From positions 110,622 through 174,621 of the forward strand of contig JABYQS010000075.1 in NCBI GenBank assembly GCA_022592435.1: 64,000 nt of DNA, given 5' to 3'. The stretch comes from Cerioporus squamosus (lineage: Eukaryota > Basidiomycota > Agaricomycetes > Polyporales > Polyporaceae). Position numbers and translations under genes: made by a program. This document shows, piece after piece, positions 12,078-24,792 of the stretch (positions within the stretch are counted from its first letter, which is position 1; every line of letters starts with the position of its first letter). The notes under the pieces were generated by a model. That model made no database searches, was not told the DNA's origin, and saw nothing but the letters and a program-made list of their open reading frames with translations.

Positions 12078-12966
12078 ATCCACTGCTATGAACCAACAAT
12101 GAACCGACAGCATGGACTCAAGACTTGCTATCTATCCGCATCTTTTCAACCCATTAAGTACGGGAATCACATTCCTTCAATTGCAGTTGTATCATTAGAC
12201 CTAGACGTTCTCGCGATACCCTTCTTTGCTTCGGTGCTACAGCGCACACACGTATAGCTGTTGCAAAAGTAGTGATACTCATACTGACTTGCCAATCTTC
12301 CTCGCATGTAACCGGCCCTTCGTATGGAATACTGCGAATCGATGTGTGAAGCCCTCGGATCTGTTGCTATCTGCCGTTCAACCTCAACCACCTAGACCAA
12401 GCGGAGTATGCAGGCCGTCCCTGGAACGCTGATTGAGACTTCTGGAGTGATATCATGTGCAGGCTGCGATCTGGTCAGGCGGTGTGCCACAGAAGTTGGC
12501 TGTTCGAGACAACGGACCTGATGCACGCTTTAACCTTCTAGCACCGACTCCACATGTAACCCCCATAGCCTGGGACAGCAAAGACAGCGGGTGATCACAG
12601 CAAGTACTCTCGAATGGGGCTGGAAATATCCTAGCTCTTGCTGCACGATGTGTGCAGTGGCGACCGTGATCAGCACATTCGTCGCCGCTGGCCTCGACGA
12701 CGAATCAGATCTCTCGAAGAACTCAGGAACATCCAAAGCAACACTCATGACCATGATGCAACAACCTTCTTCCCGGCCTCTCTACCGATGTGCTGCTCAT
12801 GCACGATGCCCCGACACCGCATCGCGGGACCTTCTCGCGCGTCACGCACGAATGCATGTGCAGAGCCGCCATATGGCCGGTCACATAGACCGTACCGGCT
12901 AACGATGACGCACCCCACCTTCACTTGCAGGCGCAAAGAGGTAGCCCACAGCATTCCTGCCTGCGG
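12078..12966. other. Intergenic
   Basis: Between the SulP and GH76 genes. The short frames present carry no recognisable domain, and the distal end is the GH76 promoter. Confidence 0.5.
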
Positions 12967-12968
12967 TT

Positions 12969-12974
12969 TATAAG
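12969..12974 (+). promoter_or_regulatory. TATA box of the GH76 gene
   Basis: TATAAG within GGTTTATAAGACG, about 95 nt upstream of the ATG at 13068 and followed by a pyrimidine-rich leader. Confidence 0.6.
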
Positions 12975-13067
12975 ACGCACCTCGCGGTACCGGTGGAGCT
13001 CGAGGTTGCCGTCCTCTTCTGCACCCCACTACGCTGATCGCTTGCGCTCCCCGTGTCGCCCTTTGAG

Positions 13068-14704
13068 ATGCTGTTTAGTTTCAAGAAGCTCGCTTCGCTG
13101 GCCTCCTTGGTCACCGTGCTGTCGGCGTTCAGCGCAGACTACACGGCCGTTGCGTCCCCTCTGCAGGCCCGCGCTCAGTGTGCTGCAACACTCAGCACAG
13201 CTGCCGTACGCGCGCATCCTTCGAGGAGTTGCTCGCTCACCTAATGGGTTCGTCCTCTTCAGAGCGTCGCCAACCGCCTGCAGAGCGGCTACTGGAACGG
13301 GAGCGGATGGGGCATCCTCTGGACCGACGCTGTGGGTGCCGTGCATGACGATGTTGAGTAGCCGGATGCTGATGGACGGTGCGGTGGAGCAGAACACGAT
13401 CGAGGATCTGTACAACCTCATGTTGGCCGACGGCTCGTCGACGTTCGATGTTGCCGACAGCACGCACATCGGACAGCTCGCGCTGCAGCAGGACCGGAAC
13501 GCGTGGATCTCCGCGCTTGGGGGAAGCAACGACGATGCCGGCGTGAGTTTCCGTCGTCGCTGGACCGTCGCGGAGAGATACTGATAGCGTGTGTGGTTGC
13601 GTGCAGTGGATCGTCTCCGCTTTGTGGAAGGTGGGCGACTACAGGGCGAACCGTGGGCAGAACTCGGCTCCATACTTTGTAGGTGGCGTGCGCACCTTGC
13701 AGCGCAACTGTTCTTGACGACGTCTTGTACAGAATTCCGCCTCAATCATCTATGACTTGATCGCCGCGGAGTGGGACGACTCTGTGTGCGGTGGTGGCGG
13801 TGAGCATCCTCCGTATAGTGACGAGAAAGGACTACTGACGCAGTTATAGTATGGTGGTCGAGCGCGCACAACTACAAGAACGCCATCACGAACGAGCTGT
13901 TCTTGTACACTTCCGCTATGGGGTACCTCCGTTTCGGTGACGCGAAGTATCTCACCAACGCACAGAAGGTATGTCCGCGCTCATGCTCGGTACTTGGTGC
14001 TGATTCGGGGTTCTGCAGACGTGGAATTGGCGTAAGCTTCAAAGTCACATCCGCCGCGTTTCTTGACTCACCTGGCTGACAGTGAAGAACTCCGGCATGC
14101 GAAACTCCGACGGTCTTTGGAATGACGGGTGCGTCCTGATGTGTGGTGGAAGGGCCCGAGGCTGACAGCGTAATTTCCAGGTTGACGTCTTCCTGCGCGA
14201 ACAACGGGCAGACAACCTGGACGTACAACCAGGGTGTCATCGCCTCCGGGCTTGCAGCGCTCGCAAAGGCGACTGGGGACTCCTCCCTCATCGCGGAGGC
14301 CGAGATCACTCTCGACGCCGCGATCAAATTGAAGACGGTAAACAACATCCTCAAGGAGACATGCGATAGCGCCACGCCGACGTCGTCGTGCAACAATGAC
14401 CAGGCGATGTTCAAGGGTCTCTGGATGAAACACCTCCAGTTCTACCTGGATAACGCTCCCGACCGCGCGTCCAAGTACGCGAGCTTCATCGGCGCGCAGG
14501 AGAGCGCTGTCGTACACTATGCAACTGGTTCCAACTGGACAGTTGGAAATGTGTGGTACGCGCCTAGCCAGGGTGGCTCGTTGTTCACCGCCCAGACACA
14601 GGTAAGATACTCACGGATGCAGGTTATGCTGGCGGCTGAACAGAATGTTGCAGACCGCGGGCCTCGCCGCACATGTCTGTGCTGCGAAGTATGGACCATG
14701 CTAG
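13068..14704 (+). CDS. Secreted GH76 alpha-1,6-mannanase-like glycoside hydrolase
   Basis: Secreted glycoside hydrolase of family 76 (endo-alpha-1,6-mannanase/Dfg5-related), expected to act on alpha-1,6-mannan of cell walls or glycoproteins. It starts with a signal peptide, MLFSFKKLASLASLVTVLSA. After several short introns it reads SVANRLQSGYW, GILWTDAQNTIEDLYNLMLADG and then SNDDAGW. That last motif carries the Asp-Asp pair that is catalytic in the family. Further family blocks are NSASIIYDLIAAEWDDSVC, VWWSSAHNYKNAITNELFL, NGQTTWTYNQGVIASGLAAL and CNNDQAMFKGLWMKHLQF. The final exon reads TAGLAAHVCAAKYGPC and then TAG. There is no sign of a GPI-anchor tail, so it is probably a free secreted enzyme rather than a Dfg5/Dcw1 wall cross-linker. 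Confidence 0.87.
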
Positions 14705-14857
14705 GAGCCGGGTGGCAAAGTTGGAATACCATCGTGCTGGCTGGGATCAAAGCCGTGTTATGTTGTACAGATACATCTATCCAGTTCGCGGTGAGATTCG
14801 CTGCTATTCGAGGAGAATGTTTTAGCGCACCGGACATGAATAACCAGGGCCACGCCT

Positions 14858-15568
14858 CTAGACCGCATCGTTCTCCACCAACTTCCCACAAACGATGTAC
14901 TTGCTCGAGAAGTGCTCCATCCAGCCTGTGCAGGGTGTATGAGCACATGGGTTCATAGAACGTGCGGAGAGGCGACTTACCCTTCATGTTCTCGCTGGGC
15001 AAGCGTTCGTCATGTCAGTATATGCGCTCCGTATCATGTCAGGGACATACATCTCCTCCGGGGTAAGATCCTCGAGCTTGTCCAGGGGTTGATCAATGGG
15101 CGTGAGCATCTCTGCGAGACCAGTCAATCCCCCCATAGCAATGTGACGAGTCAACGAGCGTCATACCTTCGTCGAACGACTGCTTCGCCATGCCGCGCGA
15201 CGCGTCACGGCCAGCAAAGTTGGCATACATGCCCTCTTTGTCGAGGTCAGCGCATGTACAGAACGCCTGCAACAGCACTCACCAGGGCCGTAGAAGTTTC
15301 TACCCGCCGTCACGTCGTACACAACACCCTTGATTGCCAACAGAATACGCTTCCCATCTTTCCCATCGAATGGTTCCAGGGTCTTCGGGGTGTACGTCTG
15401 GTAGAGCAGGGTCGGAGGGTGCGACTTGGGCATCCATGTATACCCGTTCTTGAACTCGTTCGGGACGCTCTGAGGAACGGAGTTTGAGGGGAAGATAATC
15501 CTCTGGATTGAGTAGAGGATGTAGAGCAGCAGCGCGGTGTTCACGGGCGTACCGAGGTCGAAGGCCAT
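14858..15568 (-). CDS. dap1: Dap1-type membrane-associated cytochrome b5-like haem protein
   Basis: Homologue of yeast Dap1 and mammalian PGRMC1, ER haem proteins that support sterol-synthesising P450s. One N-terminal membrane helix (LLLYILYSIQRIIF) precedes the cytochrome b5-like domain: LLYQTYTPKTLEPFDG, RILLAIKGVVYDVTAGRNFY, GP then EGMYANFAGRDASRGMAKQS and FDEEMLTPIDQPLDKLEDL. The gene has five exons with four short introns, the first at 15282-15236 (47 nt). Splicing gives TPEEIENMKGWMEHFSSKY and then IVCGKLVENDAV with a TAG at 14860-14858, matching family length and ending. The Tyr residues of the FYGP/MYANF haem pocket are present. It is divergent from the BNR gene, 361 bp away. Confidence 0.93.
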
Positions 15569-15929
15569 GGTGTCGGAGACTCGGAGTAGTCGCTAGCGGC
15601 AAATTTGACCGGGCTGATGTCTGCTAAGGCTCGTCGACGCCGTGGTCAAAGCCAGGAAGGGCGTTCTTGCTGATGTCGGCGGCGTCTGGGGCAGCGTGGG
15701 GAACGTCATAGACATCGCAGACAAGCGAGCGCGTGCGGGCCGTGGGCGTCGTCTCCGACCACCATCTCCAGCGATCTCCCTGGTCACGATGCCCCTGGTC
15801 ATATACCTCCGAACATATTCCCCAAGGCACACGGTCCGCTGCGACAACGAAGCGTTCAAAATGCCATCATGACGAGCAGAAGACTAGCGACGAGCAGCAT
15901 TTCTCCCCAATCTCGCTGTATGCACGGAG

Positions 15930-17706
15930 ATGAGGGTCCACGGCACTCTTGGAACGCTCCTACTCCTCTCGCGTTGGGTGTATGCGGCTAGTCTGACCGT
16001 GTTGGACGTCACAACTCTCGGGGAGGACCCACAGACAATCAATCACCTCAATGGTGAAGCATTCCAGCAAGATGCGCTTGTAACATTCAATGGTGAGCAG
16101 CGAGCAACCTAGCAGACGCGGTGTGAGTGCTCATAACACTCGTTCAGGATACCAGTATGCTGCGTACTACATCTCCGATGCGTCGAACACGTCAGTAAGG
16201 CACCCAACGCTCGCGCGGAGAGCTCTGGACGGCACGAACAAGCGTTGGGAGTCATTCTCGTTTACGGACTACAACCAGACGGAGGATGATGGGCATGACG
16301 TGTGCGTTTTGTCTTCGCATATCCGCGCTGTCCCTTTGGCTGAGTGTTGGTAGTATCTCACTCGGGATCTCGCATGGCGACGGCACTCTGCACATCGGCT
16401 TCGACCAGCACGACAACGACCTGAACTACCGTGTTTCTCAGGCTGGTGTTGCTACGAACCCCAATCAAGTAGACTGGACTTCTGATCTCTTTGGTTCCGT
16501 GCTGGTACGTCCCAACGCTTATGTCCACCCAGTCATTATCGTGCTCAGACCGTACCTCAGGACCAACTACCGGGTACAGAGCAGCTCGATAAGTCCGTAT
16601 ACTTCGTCAACGTTACCTACCCGCGGTTCCTGTCGATCCCGGATGCTGCCAAGTCCAACGATGGCGCAGACCTCCTCCTTGAGTTGCGTGTTGGACGATC
16701 CGGTCTTGGAGATGACTGGCTCTACAAGTACGCCCCGAATAAGGGGTGGTCTCAGATCGGCAGATACCTCGAAGGCGTCAACAGTGAGTACTGCAATCAT
16801 TTGTCTACCGGGTATGTTTATGCTGATCATCGCACAGACAATGCCTACATCAATGGTATTGACTTCGATAATAGAGGTAACCTCTTGACAAGTTGGACCT
16901 ACCGTGACTACGTGAACGACACTGGCCAGAATGTTGCCGTCCAAGCGGGACCAAATGGCCCGGAGAACGTTCGTCTGCATTCTCGATCGCGGCTATGCCT
17001 TCACTGATACCATTAATACAGAATCACGACCTAAACTTCGCGTACAGCACGGATCTGGGCGAGACTTGGCTGAACAACTGGAACCAGACCATAGCAAATA
17101 TGACCGCACAGGATCCCATCCTTCCGTCCTCGGCTGGCATAGTCATCTTCGGCATTCCGAAGTATGGGTAAGTAACCTGCCCCCTGGCGCATCGGACACG
17201 CGACTCATGAGCCTCGCAGAGGCATACTGAACCAGGAGGCCCAAACAGTGGACAGCGAAGGCCGCCTGCACATTCTCAACCGCGAGAACACGACCGGCAC
17301 CGAGCGCTGGTACCACTACTGGCGCAGCACGACCGCGCACTGGACGCGCACCCCGCTGCCGCTCGCCCCAGATCTGCAGAGCGCAAACAACATCACCGGC
17401 ACCCCGACCGTCATCGGCAAGCGCGGCAAGGTCGTCGCCCCGCCGCAGTCGCCGCACCACTCTGTCCTGCTCTTCCTGCCGTCGAACGCAGAGAACTCGA
17501 CCGCGCTCAGCATCCTGCGCAGCACTGCTGCGGGCCACTTCCGCGACTGGGAGACGGTGTGGGAAGCCCCGAGCGGGTGCGGCTGGGAGCCGCTCTTCGA
17601 CCGGTATCGGCTGGACTCGAGCAGCGGTGGCGATGGTGTCCTCAGTTTGTTCATGGTGAATGGCACGGCGATCCAGGTTGTGGATTTCGATCTTACCGAT
17701 GTATGA
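15930..17706 (+). CDS. Secreted BNR-repeat (BNR_4) family protein
   Basis: Secreted beta-propeller protein of the BNR_4 type (Pfam PF15892 by memory); some relatives are polysaccharide lyases, for instance on rhamnose-glucuronate or ulvan-type polymers. Activity here is unproven. It begins with a signal peptide (MRVHGTLGTLLLLSRWVYA). Family blocks follow: YQYAAYYISD, LARRALDGTNKRWESFSF, HDVISLGISHGDGTLHIGF with DQHDNDLNYRVS, VTYPRFLSIPDAA, NNAYINGIDFDNRGNLLTSW and YSTDLGETWLNNW. The ending is VVDFDLTDV and a TGA at 17704. The splice after HDV uses donor GTGCGT, with the exon ending GAC GT. Multiple N-glycosylation sequons are present. Introns are short. The final exon from about 17220 is markedly GC-rich compared with the first half. 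Confidence 0.8.
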
Positions 17707-18039
17707 ACCATGAAGCTCGCCGCAAGCAGAGCCAGCGGGCGGATAGCGGTGTTGTGGTTGCATGCGCGTGTTTTGTTGTTAACCGATCGTCTGCGTTATA
17801 TGATGTGACGTGTCCGTACGCGTAAGTCCGTAGAGTGATCGTATGGAGTGTCAACCGGAACGACTTCGAGGTCCGTGAAGTTAAGTATCAAGTAATGACT
17901 TGTGAGAAGAATGCGAGGATGTCTGAAATGAAGTGAATGGGGGGTGAAAGGTACGTAAAGATGTCTTGAAGGAGTGTAAGGGAGGTCAAAGGCGACGTGA
18001 AGGTGAACACAAAACTCTGACGTTCAGGTCGGTGCTACT
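17707..18039. other. Intergenic between convergent genes
   Basis: 3' flanks of the BNR gene and F-box gene A. It contains G-rich purine stretches on the plus strand but no gene. Confidence 0.4.
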
Positions 18040-20854
18040 TCAGTTGAGGAGGAAGGTAACATCGCTATCCTTGAACTCGGTGATGTTGTGCCTGCTCATG
18101 ACGCGTCAGTCCCACCTCGAAGAGCAGTACGCAGAGACTCGTCCGTACTTGTTGCGGAGGTGGTGGGCCACCTCCATCCAGGGCTCATCCGCGCTCACCG
18201 CGATTTGCGACAGACTCCTCCTACGACCGCGAAGGGTACCTTTGTGCAGAAAGACCCTGCCGTCAGTAATGACCTTCCTGCAGCGGGTGCAGTGGACAGT
18301 GCGGTCAGAGGCCCGGGACTGCAGGCGGTGTGCGATCGCCACTGCTGTGGCATCGTCGGGGCGCTGGTACTGCGCAACGTCGGCTTGGGTCTGCACGACC
18401 GTGAGGCAGCCTGGCAAGTGGTTGTCTGCCATCTTGCGGCGGTCCTCGTTCCATAGATCCCTTGACGCGCCCAAAAGTCAGCGATGACAATCGGGTACAC
18501 TTGCGAGCTTATGAACTGTCATGCTTACTTGTAGTCGGGAAACATGCTGTACGTCCACTTGACCTCCTTGACGCAATGCGCGAGCTGAGAGACGTCGTTG
18601 TCAGTCCACTGACTATCACTCGATTATGAAGCACCCCTCACCAGATCTGCCCAGGTGTACCTATGAAGCAGAGAGATCTTGCACGGGCAGTACACCAGAC
18701 CGCGGGCCACCAAGTCGTCCATAGTCTCGAGAGCGATGTCCGTGGAGAGCTGGGATGTCCGGATAAAGCACCAGCTGTCCCGGGACGGCTTGACCATAGT
18801 CACGGATCCTCCGTCGCGAGCTTTGGTGGGAGGTGGGACCGTGTTGGGGCTGGAAGCATCCAGGTTGAGCAGGACATCCGGATGGCGCTGCCGCCAGTGG
18901 GCCAGTACCCCCTCGAGTGTCAGTTCTGTCACAGTGAAAATGTCCTCCCGGTCCGAGCACAGCATGCACTTGAAGAGCGACGTGGCGTACGAGCCAAGTT
19001 GGGCGGCGAAGTTGAGCATGTCGGGCGAGAACTCCTGGTAGTGCTCGACAAGCAGCGCGAAGAGCTTGAACTCGGTGTCCTGCCGGAACTGCATGGCCTC
19101 TGCGATCACCTCGGTAGCACGTCCACGGAAAGCTCGCTGCAAGTCCGCCGGGTGAGGGAAGTCGGTCGAGTGGGCGAGCATCGCCATCGTCCGGAGTTGC
19201 TTGGCGTGGGCGTGGTTCGGCATGCATCGACGGTCGGCCTCGCTCACGCGGGCAGACGTCATGAGCTTGTCGTACTCGTCGAGCAGGAAGGAAATGCGAG
19301 CGGTTACCCGGGCTTCTTCGGCTTCGACCCACCGCCGGCGATGTACCTTTGCCATCATCTGCTGGAGAGTGGGCAGGAGATTCGTCCACTCTGGTTGCGA
19401 AAGATATGGTTTGTCTGCGCTCAATGTAGGGATGAAATCAAAATCAGTTACTCACTCTGATCTGTCAACGTCTCGGGTTTGCGCAGCAGCCTCTTCCATT
19501 CGTCCGCCTCTGGTTCCGTCGCGGACGGGAAGCTCTGCGTTGCGTAGCCTGTGTTCTGCAACCTGCCGATGATGCTCCACCCTCGGGATTAGCCTGCAAT
19601 TAAAGCCAACCAGGGTGATGCGACCTACTCCCTCTCTCGGATGTCGGAGAGCTTCACTCTCTCCAACGCCGCTTGCACGGGCACATGAGCTAAAGCCCCG
19701 CCGAACTAGAAACTGTCAGAGCAAGGCATACTCGGATGACGGTTCGCACCGACCTCGTTCCACAGATCCACGAACTCCTTCCGACAACCGATGGCAAGCT
19801 CCAGTGCACTCCGTCTCGTCTCGCAGTTGCATCGAAGCAGGACGGCGAGCATAGGAAGATAGTCAGCTGCGAAGTGTCTCAGTTCGGCCTTGCTGTACAC
19901 TTCCACTCGTTTGTTACTGCCGCCTGTGATGCGTGTCAGCAGCAGGAAGAAGATACGTCCGAGGCAACGCACTTGAGACCATGTCGCGCCGTAAGTTCTC
20001 GAGCACATCAGGAAGACGGAATCGGGAGTCAGCTTGTAGCTCCGGGTAAGCTGCGATCGCCGCGCCGATATAGTCGGAAGCGTCTTTCTCGTGAACGATG
20101 CTATCCAAAAGACGGAACGTCAGTAGCCATGCATGACGGTTGCAATCCGAGCGAAACCTACTTCTCTTCCCAGCAAGGCTTGCACAGTCGCAGGCCAAGT
20201 TTGTAGCTCACTTTCCGGGAGTTGGACCGGCCGCAAGCCTGGCATACTTGACATCAGCAACAATGAGGAGATACTGTATGAAGCACTCACGAAGCAAGTA
20301 TGCCCGAATAGCAACTGACTATAACGAATCGGGCATATGTCCGCAGGGCACGGTGGGAGCGCAGGTACATGCTCTCCTTCGATGGCGACCTTCCATACTC
20401 CTCTCTGAGCTTTACTGTCCATCCACGTGTGAAAGGCTTTGCACGAGCGGCGTAAAGAAAGTAGATCCTTCGGATGGAGGTAACCGGCAATCTATGTCTA
20501 CGTAAGGTTATCTTCGTACTGCACGAGTACGCCGACTTGCCTCGAACAACACATCCAAGGGAAGGCCAATGACAGTGAGACATCCCCTCTTGGGACCTGT
20601 AGCGTGCGCCGGCTTTCCTGCGCGAGAATCGAGCGCCGAGCTCGAGGAAGTTCGCGGGAGGCCCCCCGATGGTGCAGAATGCCCACTGGCTGTGAGACTC
20701 TGGAGCGGTGGCGACGTCACCAGATCCTGATTCCACCTACGCAAACGCGCTATGCAGCAAGTCAGCCGTCTGCGGTCATCATGTTGATTGGCGTGAAGCA
20801 CTTACTCCTGAACTCATTAAGTCCCGCGGGGGTGGCATCGCGAGGAATCAGCAT
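18040..20854 (-). CDS. F-box protein with multiple zinc-binding modules (family copy A)
   Basis: Member of an F-box family with three copies in this window; presumably an SCF ubiquitin-ligase substrate adaptor (inference). Splicing gives an N-terminal low-complexity region and the F-box (IGLPLDVLFE, intron, IAGYLHPKDLLSLRRSCKAF), then a conserved ALPPCPADI block. Next comes HTC-F, an intron, and ACGRSN...LCKPC, a CxxC-x16-CxxC zinc-ribbon-like module. A long helical middle region follows, then C-x2-C-x19-H-x4-H (FKCMLCSD...AHWRQRH), YCPC...YTWADLV, and a C-terminal VHCTRCRK module that ends, after an intron, NKHNITEFKDSDVTFLLN with the stop at 18042-18040. The start at 20854 is inferred from an exon reading MLIPRDATPAGLNEF that splices in frame into the F-box exon. 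The middle exons (about 19450-20100) are only partly resolved. Confidence 0.7.
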
Positions 20855-22100
20855 AGCCAGTGATCCCGCATCTGCTCCCTCAGCCGGAACACCGGGGTCA
20901 GGGCAGGTATGGTCTCTAAAATAGATTCTTCAGTCCTCGACAAAGGCCTCTTGTACCGGGACTTGGACACTCACCCTTGCGTCATAGGGAAGATACTGAG
21001 ACAGAGGAAATGAGTCCAAAGAGAAGCACGAGAAACGAGTGAGGTAGCAACGTAAGTTCACGTTGAAGAAGGATCAAAAAAAGATGTTATGAGAGGTCGA
21101 GCAAATAGCCAAACACAGCGAGACCAGGCAATACCAGAGGAAGTGAGCGAAACACTGGGCTCAACCTGAGGCTCACAACTGCCTGGGTCAGGCTTATAAC
21201 TATACCTATCGCATAGGCCCAACCGTGGTGCAGCCCCGCAAACAATTGGGCACTACAATTGACGGCTGCGAGGATGCGTGTCGCCATGAGCATTTGACGA
21301 GCCGCAAGTTGCGTGGTGAAGATGCTTCTGCGAAGCACAATTGAATACAATAAGTGCGACTTAGATGCGTTGCTGTCTCGGGCTTGAGCGTTGGCCAGAC
21401 AAGACGTAGTGGGCGCATCTTATTCTATCGCATATGCGACTGGAGAAGTAGCCAGAGATGAGAGTTCAGTGCTGCAATATTGTGCATGGCGGTCACGAAC
21501 AGATCGGAGGCGCCCCGTGGCGCCGAGACTTACAAGTCGCGTAACCGCCTGCCCTAAAGAAACGCGTCTGAGCGCTTGAGTACTTTGAGGTACTTACCGT
21601 GGTCACCGTTGGTGGTTGTGTTCTCATACTCATCCTCAACCACGCAACAACCACAAGCCTCGTTGTGAGTCAACAGGTTGTCTCATTCGACAAGGAGGTC
21701 AAATCGATAGTGCTTTTGGACGGGCTCTGAAGATCTGACTCGTTGCAACCACCTTGGCCCCAAGCCGTGGCGACGTGACGGCAACGAAGCCCGACGGCTT
21801 GCAACTACAAAGTCACGGTGCAACTTGCAATTGACATCTCGATTTGTTTTTCCGAGCCCGGAGTTATGCTTCAGGAGGAGGTGCTTGCGAAGACTCCCAC
21901 GACGTACCTGGAAGAAGTCAATTCTAGACTAGACTTGTAACGTACCCTTCTCGCTCAGTGCAGTATGAGCCACCGCCTCGCTGACCAGTGCTCAGTTTGG
22001 AATCTAAGGAGATCAGCTTTTGGTTCAAACGTCCAATTGAGGGAGACTTAGAAGGTATGTCGATGCTCTTCTCACATAGAATGCATTGCTCACGCACCTG
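20855..22100. other. Intergenic between head-to-head F-box paralogues
   Basis: About 1.25 kb. It includes a minus-strand frame at 21350-21087 that looks hydrophobic but has no family features. No gene is supported. This is presumably the shared promoter region of copies A and B. Confidence 0.45.
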
Positions 22101-24792
22101 ATGCTAGCACTGTCGCAGGCCTTTCTCCCGAAACCACCAATTAGTCCAGGAAGTCAGGAGGCTACGCCTACGAAGTCGCACGGAAAGCAAAGGAAGATCC
22201 CCGAATACTTCTCGTGGCAGCGTCGGCTTCCGGTCTTACCTCCAGAGATGGTTGTTGAGGTGAGTTCTAGTTATGACCGCGACAGAGGCTGCGCACTAAT
22301 TGGATGCTGTGCGAAGATCGCCTCACACATGCATCCGCTGGACCTCCTCAATTATTCCCGAACTTGCCAATCGAACCGACGCATTCTGCTCTCAAGGGGT
22401 AGTCGAACAGCATGGAATGAGGCACTGGCCGCGATTCCCGATCTGCCACCTTGTCCACCCGACATGAGCCAGCCCAAGTATGCCGCGCTCGTGTTCGACT
22501 GCCATTGCTTCGTAAGAGCTCGCATGTCGCTATACTCCTGTACGACCTAACGAACCTTCCAGGCATGTGGAGCCAGGGACGCGTACTCCGTCGACTATGC
22601 TCTGAGAGTCAGGTTCTGCGAGACCTGTTATGCCGCTAAGTGAGTGCTCACTCGCGTATTCTGGCTGCTCTAGAGACCGACTGTGTGATATAGCGTCAGC
22701 AACGGTACGGAGCTCTTCCGTGACGTGCCCAGAGACGTCCGTGACGCTGTGCTTCTGCTAGTCCCGACAGTGGAAAGGCTCAGTGAGTGTTGTTCGCTGG
22801 TCCCTTCATCTCTGCGACAGTTCTAACGGACGGCTGAGAAAATAGACTTCGGGCGGGAGCTCTCTGAAGTAATCACGCGCATTAACCCCGTCGCCCATAC
22901 CGAGCAAGACTTCTTCTACGTCCCAGAACTGAAGGCGATCCTAAGCTGGTTCTGGCCTTTGCCAACTGCGGAGAGTTTTGTGCGCGCGAGAACGCTGCTG
23001 CAACAGCGCGTAGAGTATATCACTGAGCGGCAAACGGTGAGTACCGTACAATTCGTCCCAAGAAGTCGTCAGATTGATGGCATTCGCAGCATGCCGCTCT
23101 CTTACTGGCATGGAACCGCGTCATTGAGGCGATGGATGGCTGGCCACGCTGGACACCGTTCGATGCCGCACGCGATGCAGCTCAGTGAGTACGGACCCGC
23201 CGCTCGGCATCTGAAGCTCCGACTGACTCTAACGTGAGCAGGCTATCGATATTGATTGACAAGAAGAAGCACCTTGCGGTAACATCCCCGCGACCTGACG
23301 CTTCCGACGAAGACGACGGCAGCGACGAAGAGGAACATGACTATATTCAGGTGCTTGTCAAGGCTAGGTCCATGAAAAGTGAGTCTTGAATGCAACTTCG
23401 TGTCCGAAGCACGATTTATCTTACCAACTTCTCAGTTCTCCAGTGCTCTCCGCCACCGAAGAGTACATGGCAAGCTTTCGAAGAAGAACGGCTGCGCGAG
23501 GACAAGGAAGCGATCGCCCAGCACGAGAGACTGCAGCTGCGCTATGGCGAGCTCGAGAAGTGGTATCAAGTCGTCGACCTCATGTACCTCGACGAGGAGA
23601 CGTACGACCACGCCAAACTGCCCAACGTATACGACGGCGCACGTCTCTGGGAAGATCTCGTCGACAGCGACGCGCGCACCGAGATCGACGCCCGGACCTT
23701 TCTCGACACTCTCGACGAACTGGACGAGAAGTTCGAAACATACGAGGACGCTGTCAGCGATGCGCTGGCCGCCCTTGTTCTAGAACTACCCTCGGAAGCG
23801 CAGGACGGCGGAGGCGAAGCCTCGGACGCCACAGAGTCATTGGCCCTGCCCATCGCGATGTTCGCGTGCACCAAGTGCGACGAATGCGTGGCGCTCCCTT
23901 GGCCTGACATCAATGCGCACTGGCGGACTGCGCATCCACGCGAGTCCATCTGGCTGTCGTACGACAGCGACCTCAAAGTCAGCTGGTGGGAGGAGGGCGT
24001 GCGTGTAGCCAAACAGATCCTGGATGCTCTTCCGTCCTTGAGAGGATTGGCGCTCACAGAGTTGGACGACGCCGTCAGGACTGGGAAGCTGTACTGCTCG
24101 TGCGGTGATCCATCGCTTGACCATCCGAAGAAGCTGTCATGGGCTAAGCTGGTGAGCATGATGCTCTTCGACGTGCGCGTCCATCCACGATATATGCTCA
24201 CAGCAACCCGGCCGTACACAACAGGTACATCACGTCTACTCGCATGCTCGCATGGATGACAGATTCTCGACTGCCTCGCGGTCCGATGGGTATGTCGTCT
24301 TCTTCCTGGATCTCTGCTGCGATTATCTCACAGCGCCCCGAAGGGTACACAACGCCGGCGACGCTACCCTGGTCTGGATCAACGACCACGTCCCGAAGTC
24401 GTGCATCAAGTACAACCCCGACGGTGCGGATATGGAAGCCGCTAGCATGCGCTTCCGAGCCGAACCAGCTGCTGCGTCTCGCATCAACAGATGGCTCGAC
24501 CGGTGCCACGACTTCTCGGTGCCCAGATGTCGGATCTGCTATGCTCTCGCGCCCAGCAAAGACAAGAATGACACTTGGGCGTATCTCCTCCAAAGGTCGC
24601 ACGACATCGCGTACCACATGCGAGCAAAGTGAGTCTTCGGTGTTCGCAGCGGCAGCTGCCCTGCTTCGGGCTGTGGACGATACTCATTCTGACACGACGT
24701 CTTGTAGGCATGGCAAGGATTTCGATGAGTCGGATGTGCAGTTCTACCATCTTCTGATGGCGGATCTGCAACCTGGAGTTCAGAAGTTGTAA
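22101..24792 (+). CDS. F-box protein with multiple zinc-binding modules (family copy B)
   Basis: Second member of the family, head to head with copy A. The F-box reads RLPVLPPEMVVE, intron, IASHMHPLDLLNYSRTCQS. IPDLPPCPPDMSQPKYAAL follows, then CHC-F, an intron, and ACGARDAYSVDYALRVRFCE plus TC (CxxC-x16-CxxC). After a variable helical and acidic middle (ASDEDDGSDEEE) comes FACTKCDECVALPWPDINAH then WRTAH, a CxxC...HxxxxH module; next LYCSCGDPS...LSWAKLV, then a C-terminal VPRCRICYA module ending in YHMRAKHGKDFDESDVQF. The stop is at 24790-24792. The ATG at 22101 is the first in frame, but the sequence just before 22127 looks like an intron end (CACTGTCGCAG), so an upstream first exon is possible. 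About ten short introns. Confidence 0.75.

Noticed and set aside
21087..21350. Hydrophobic 87-residue minus-strand frame between F-box copies A and B
   Set aside because: No in-frame neighbouring exons, no family similarity, and base composition like the surrounding intergenic DNA.
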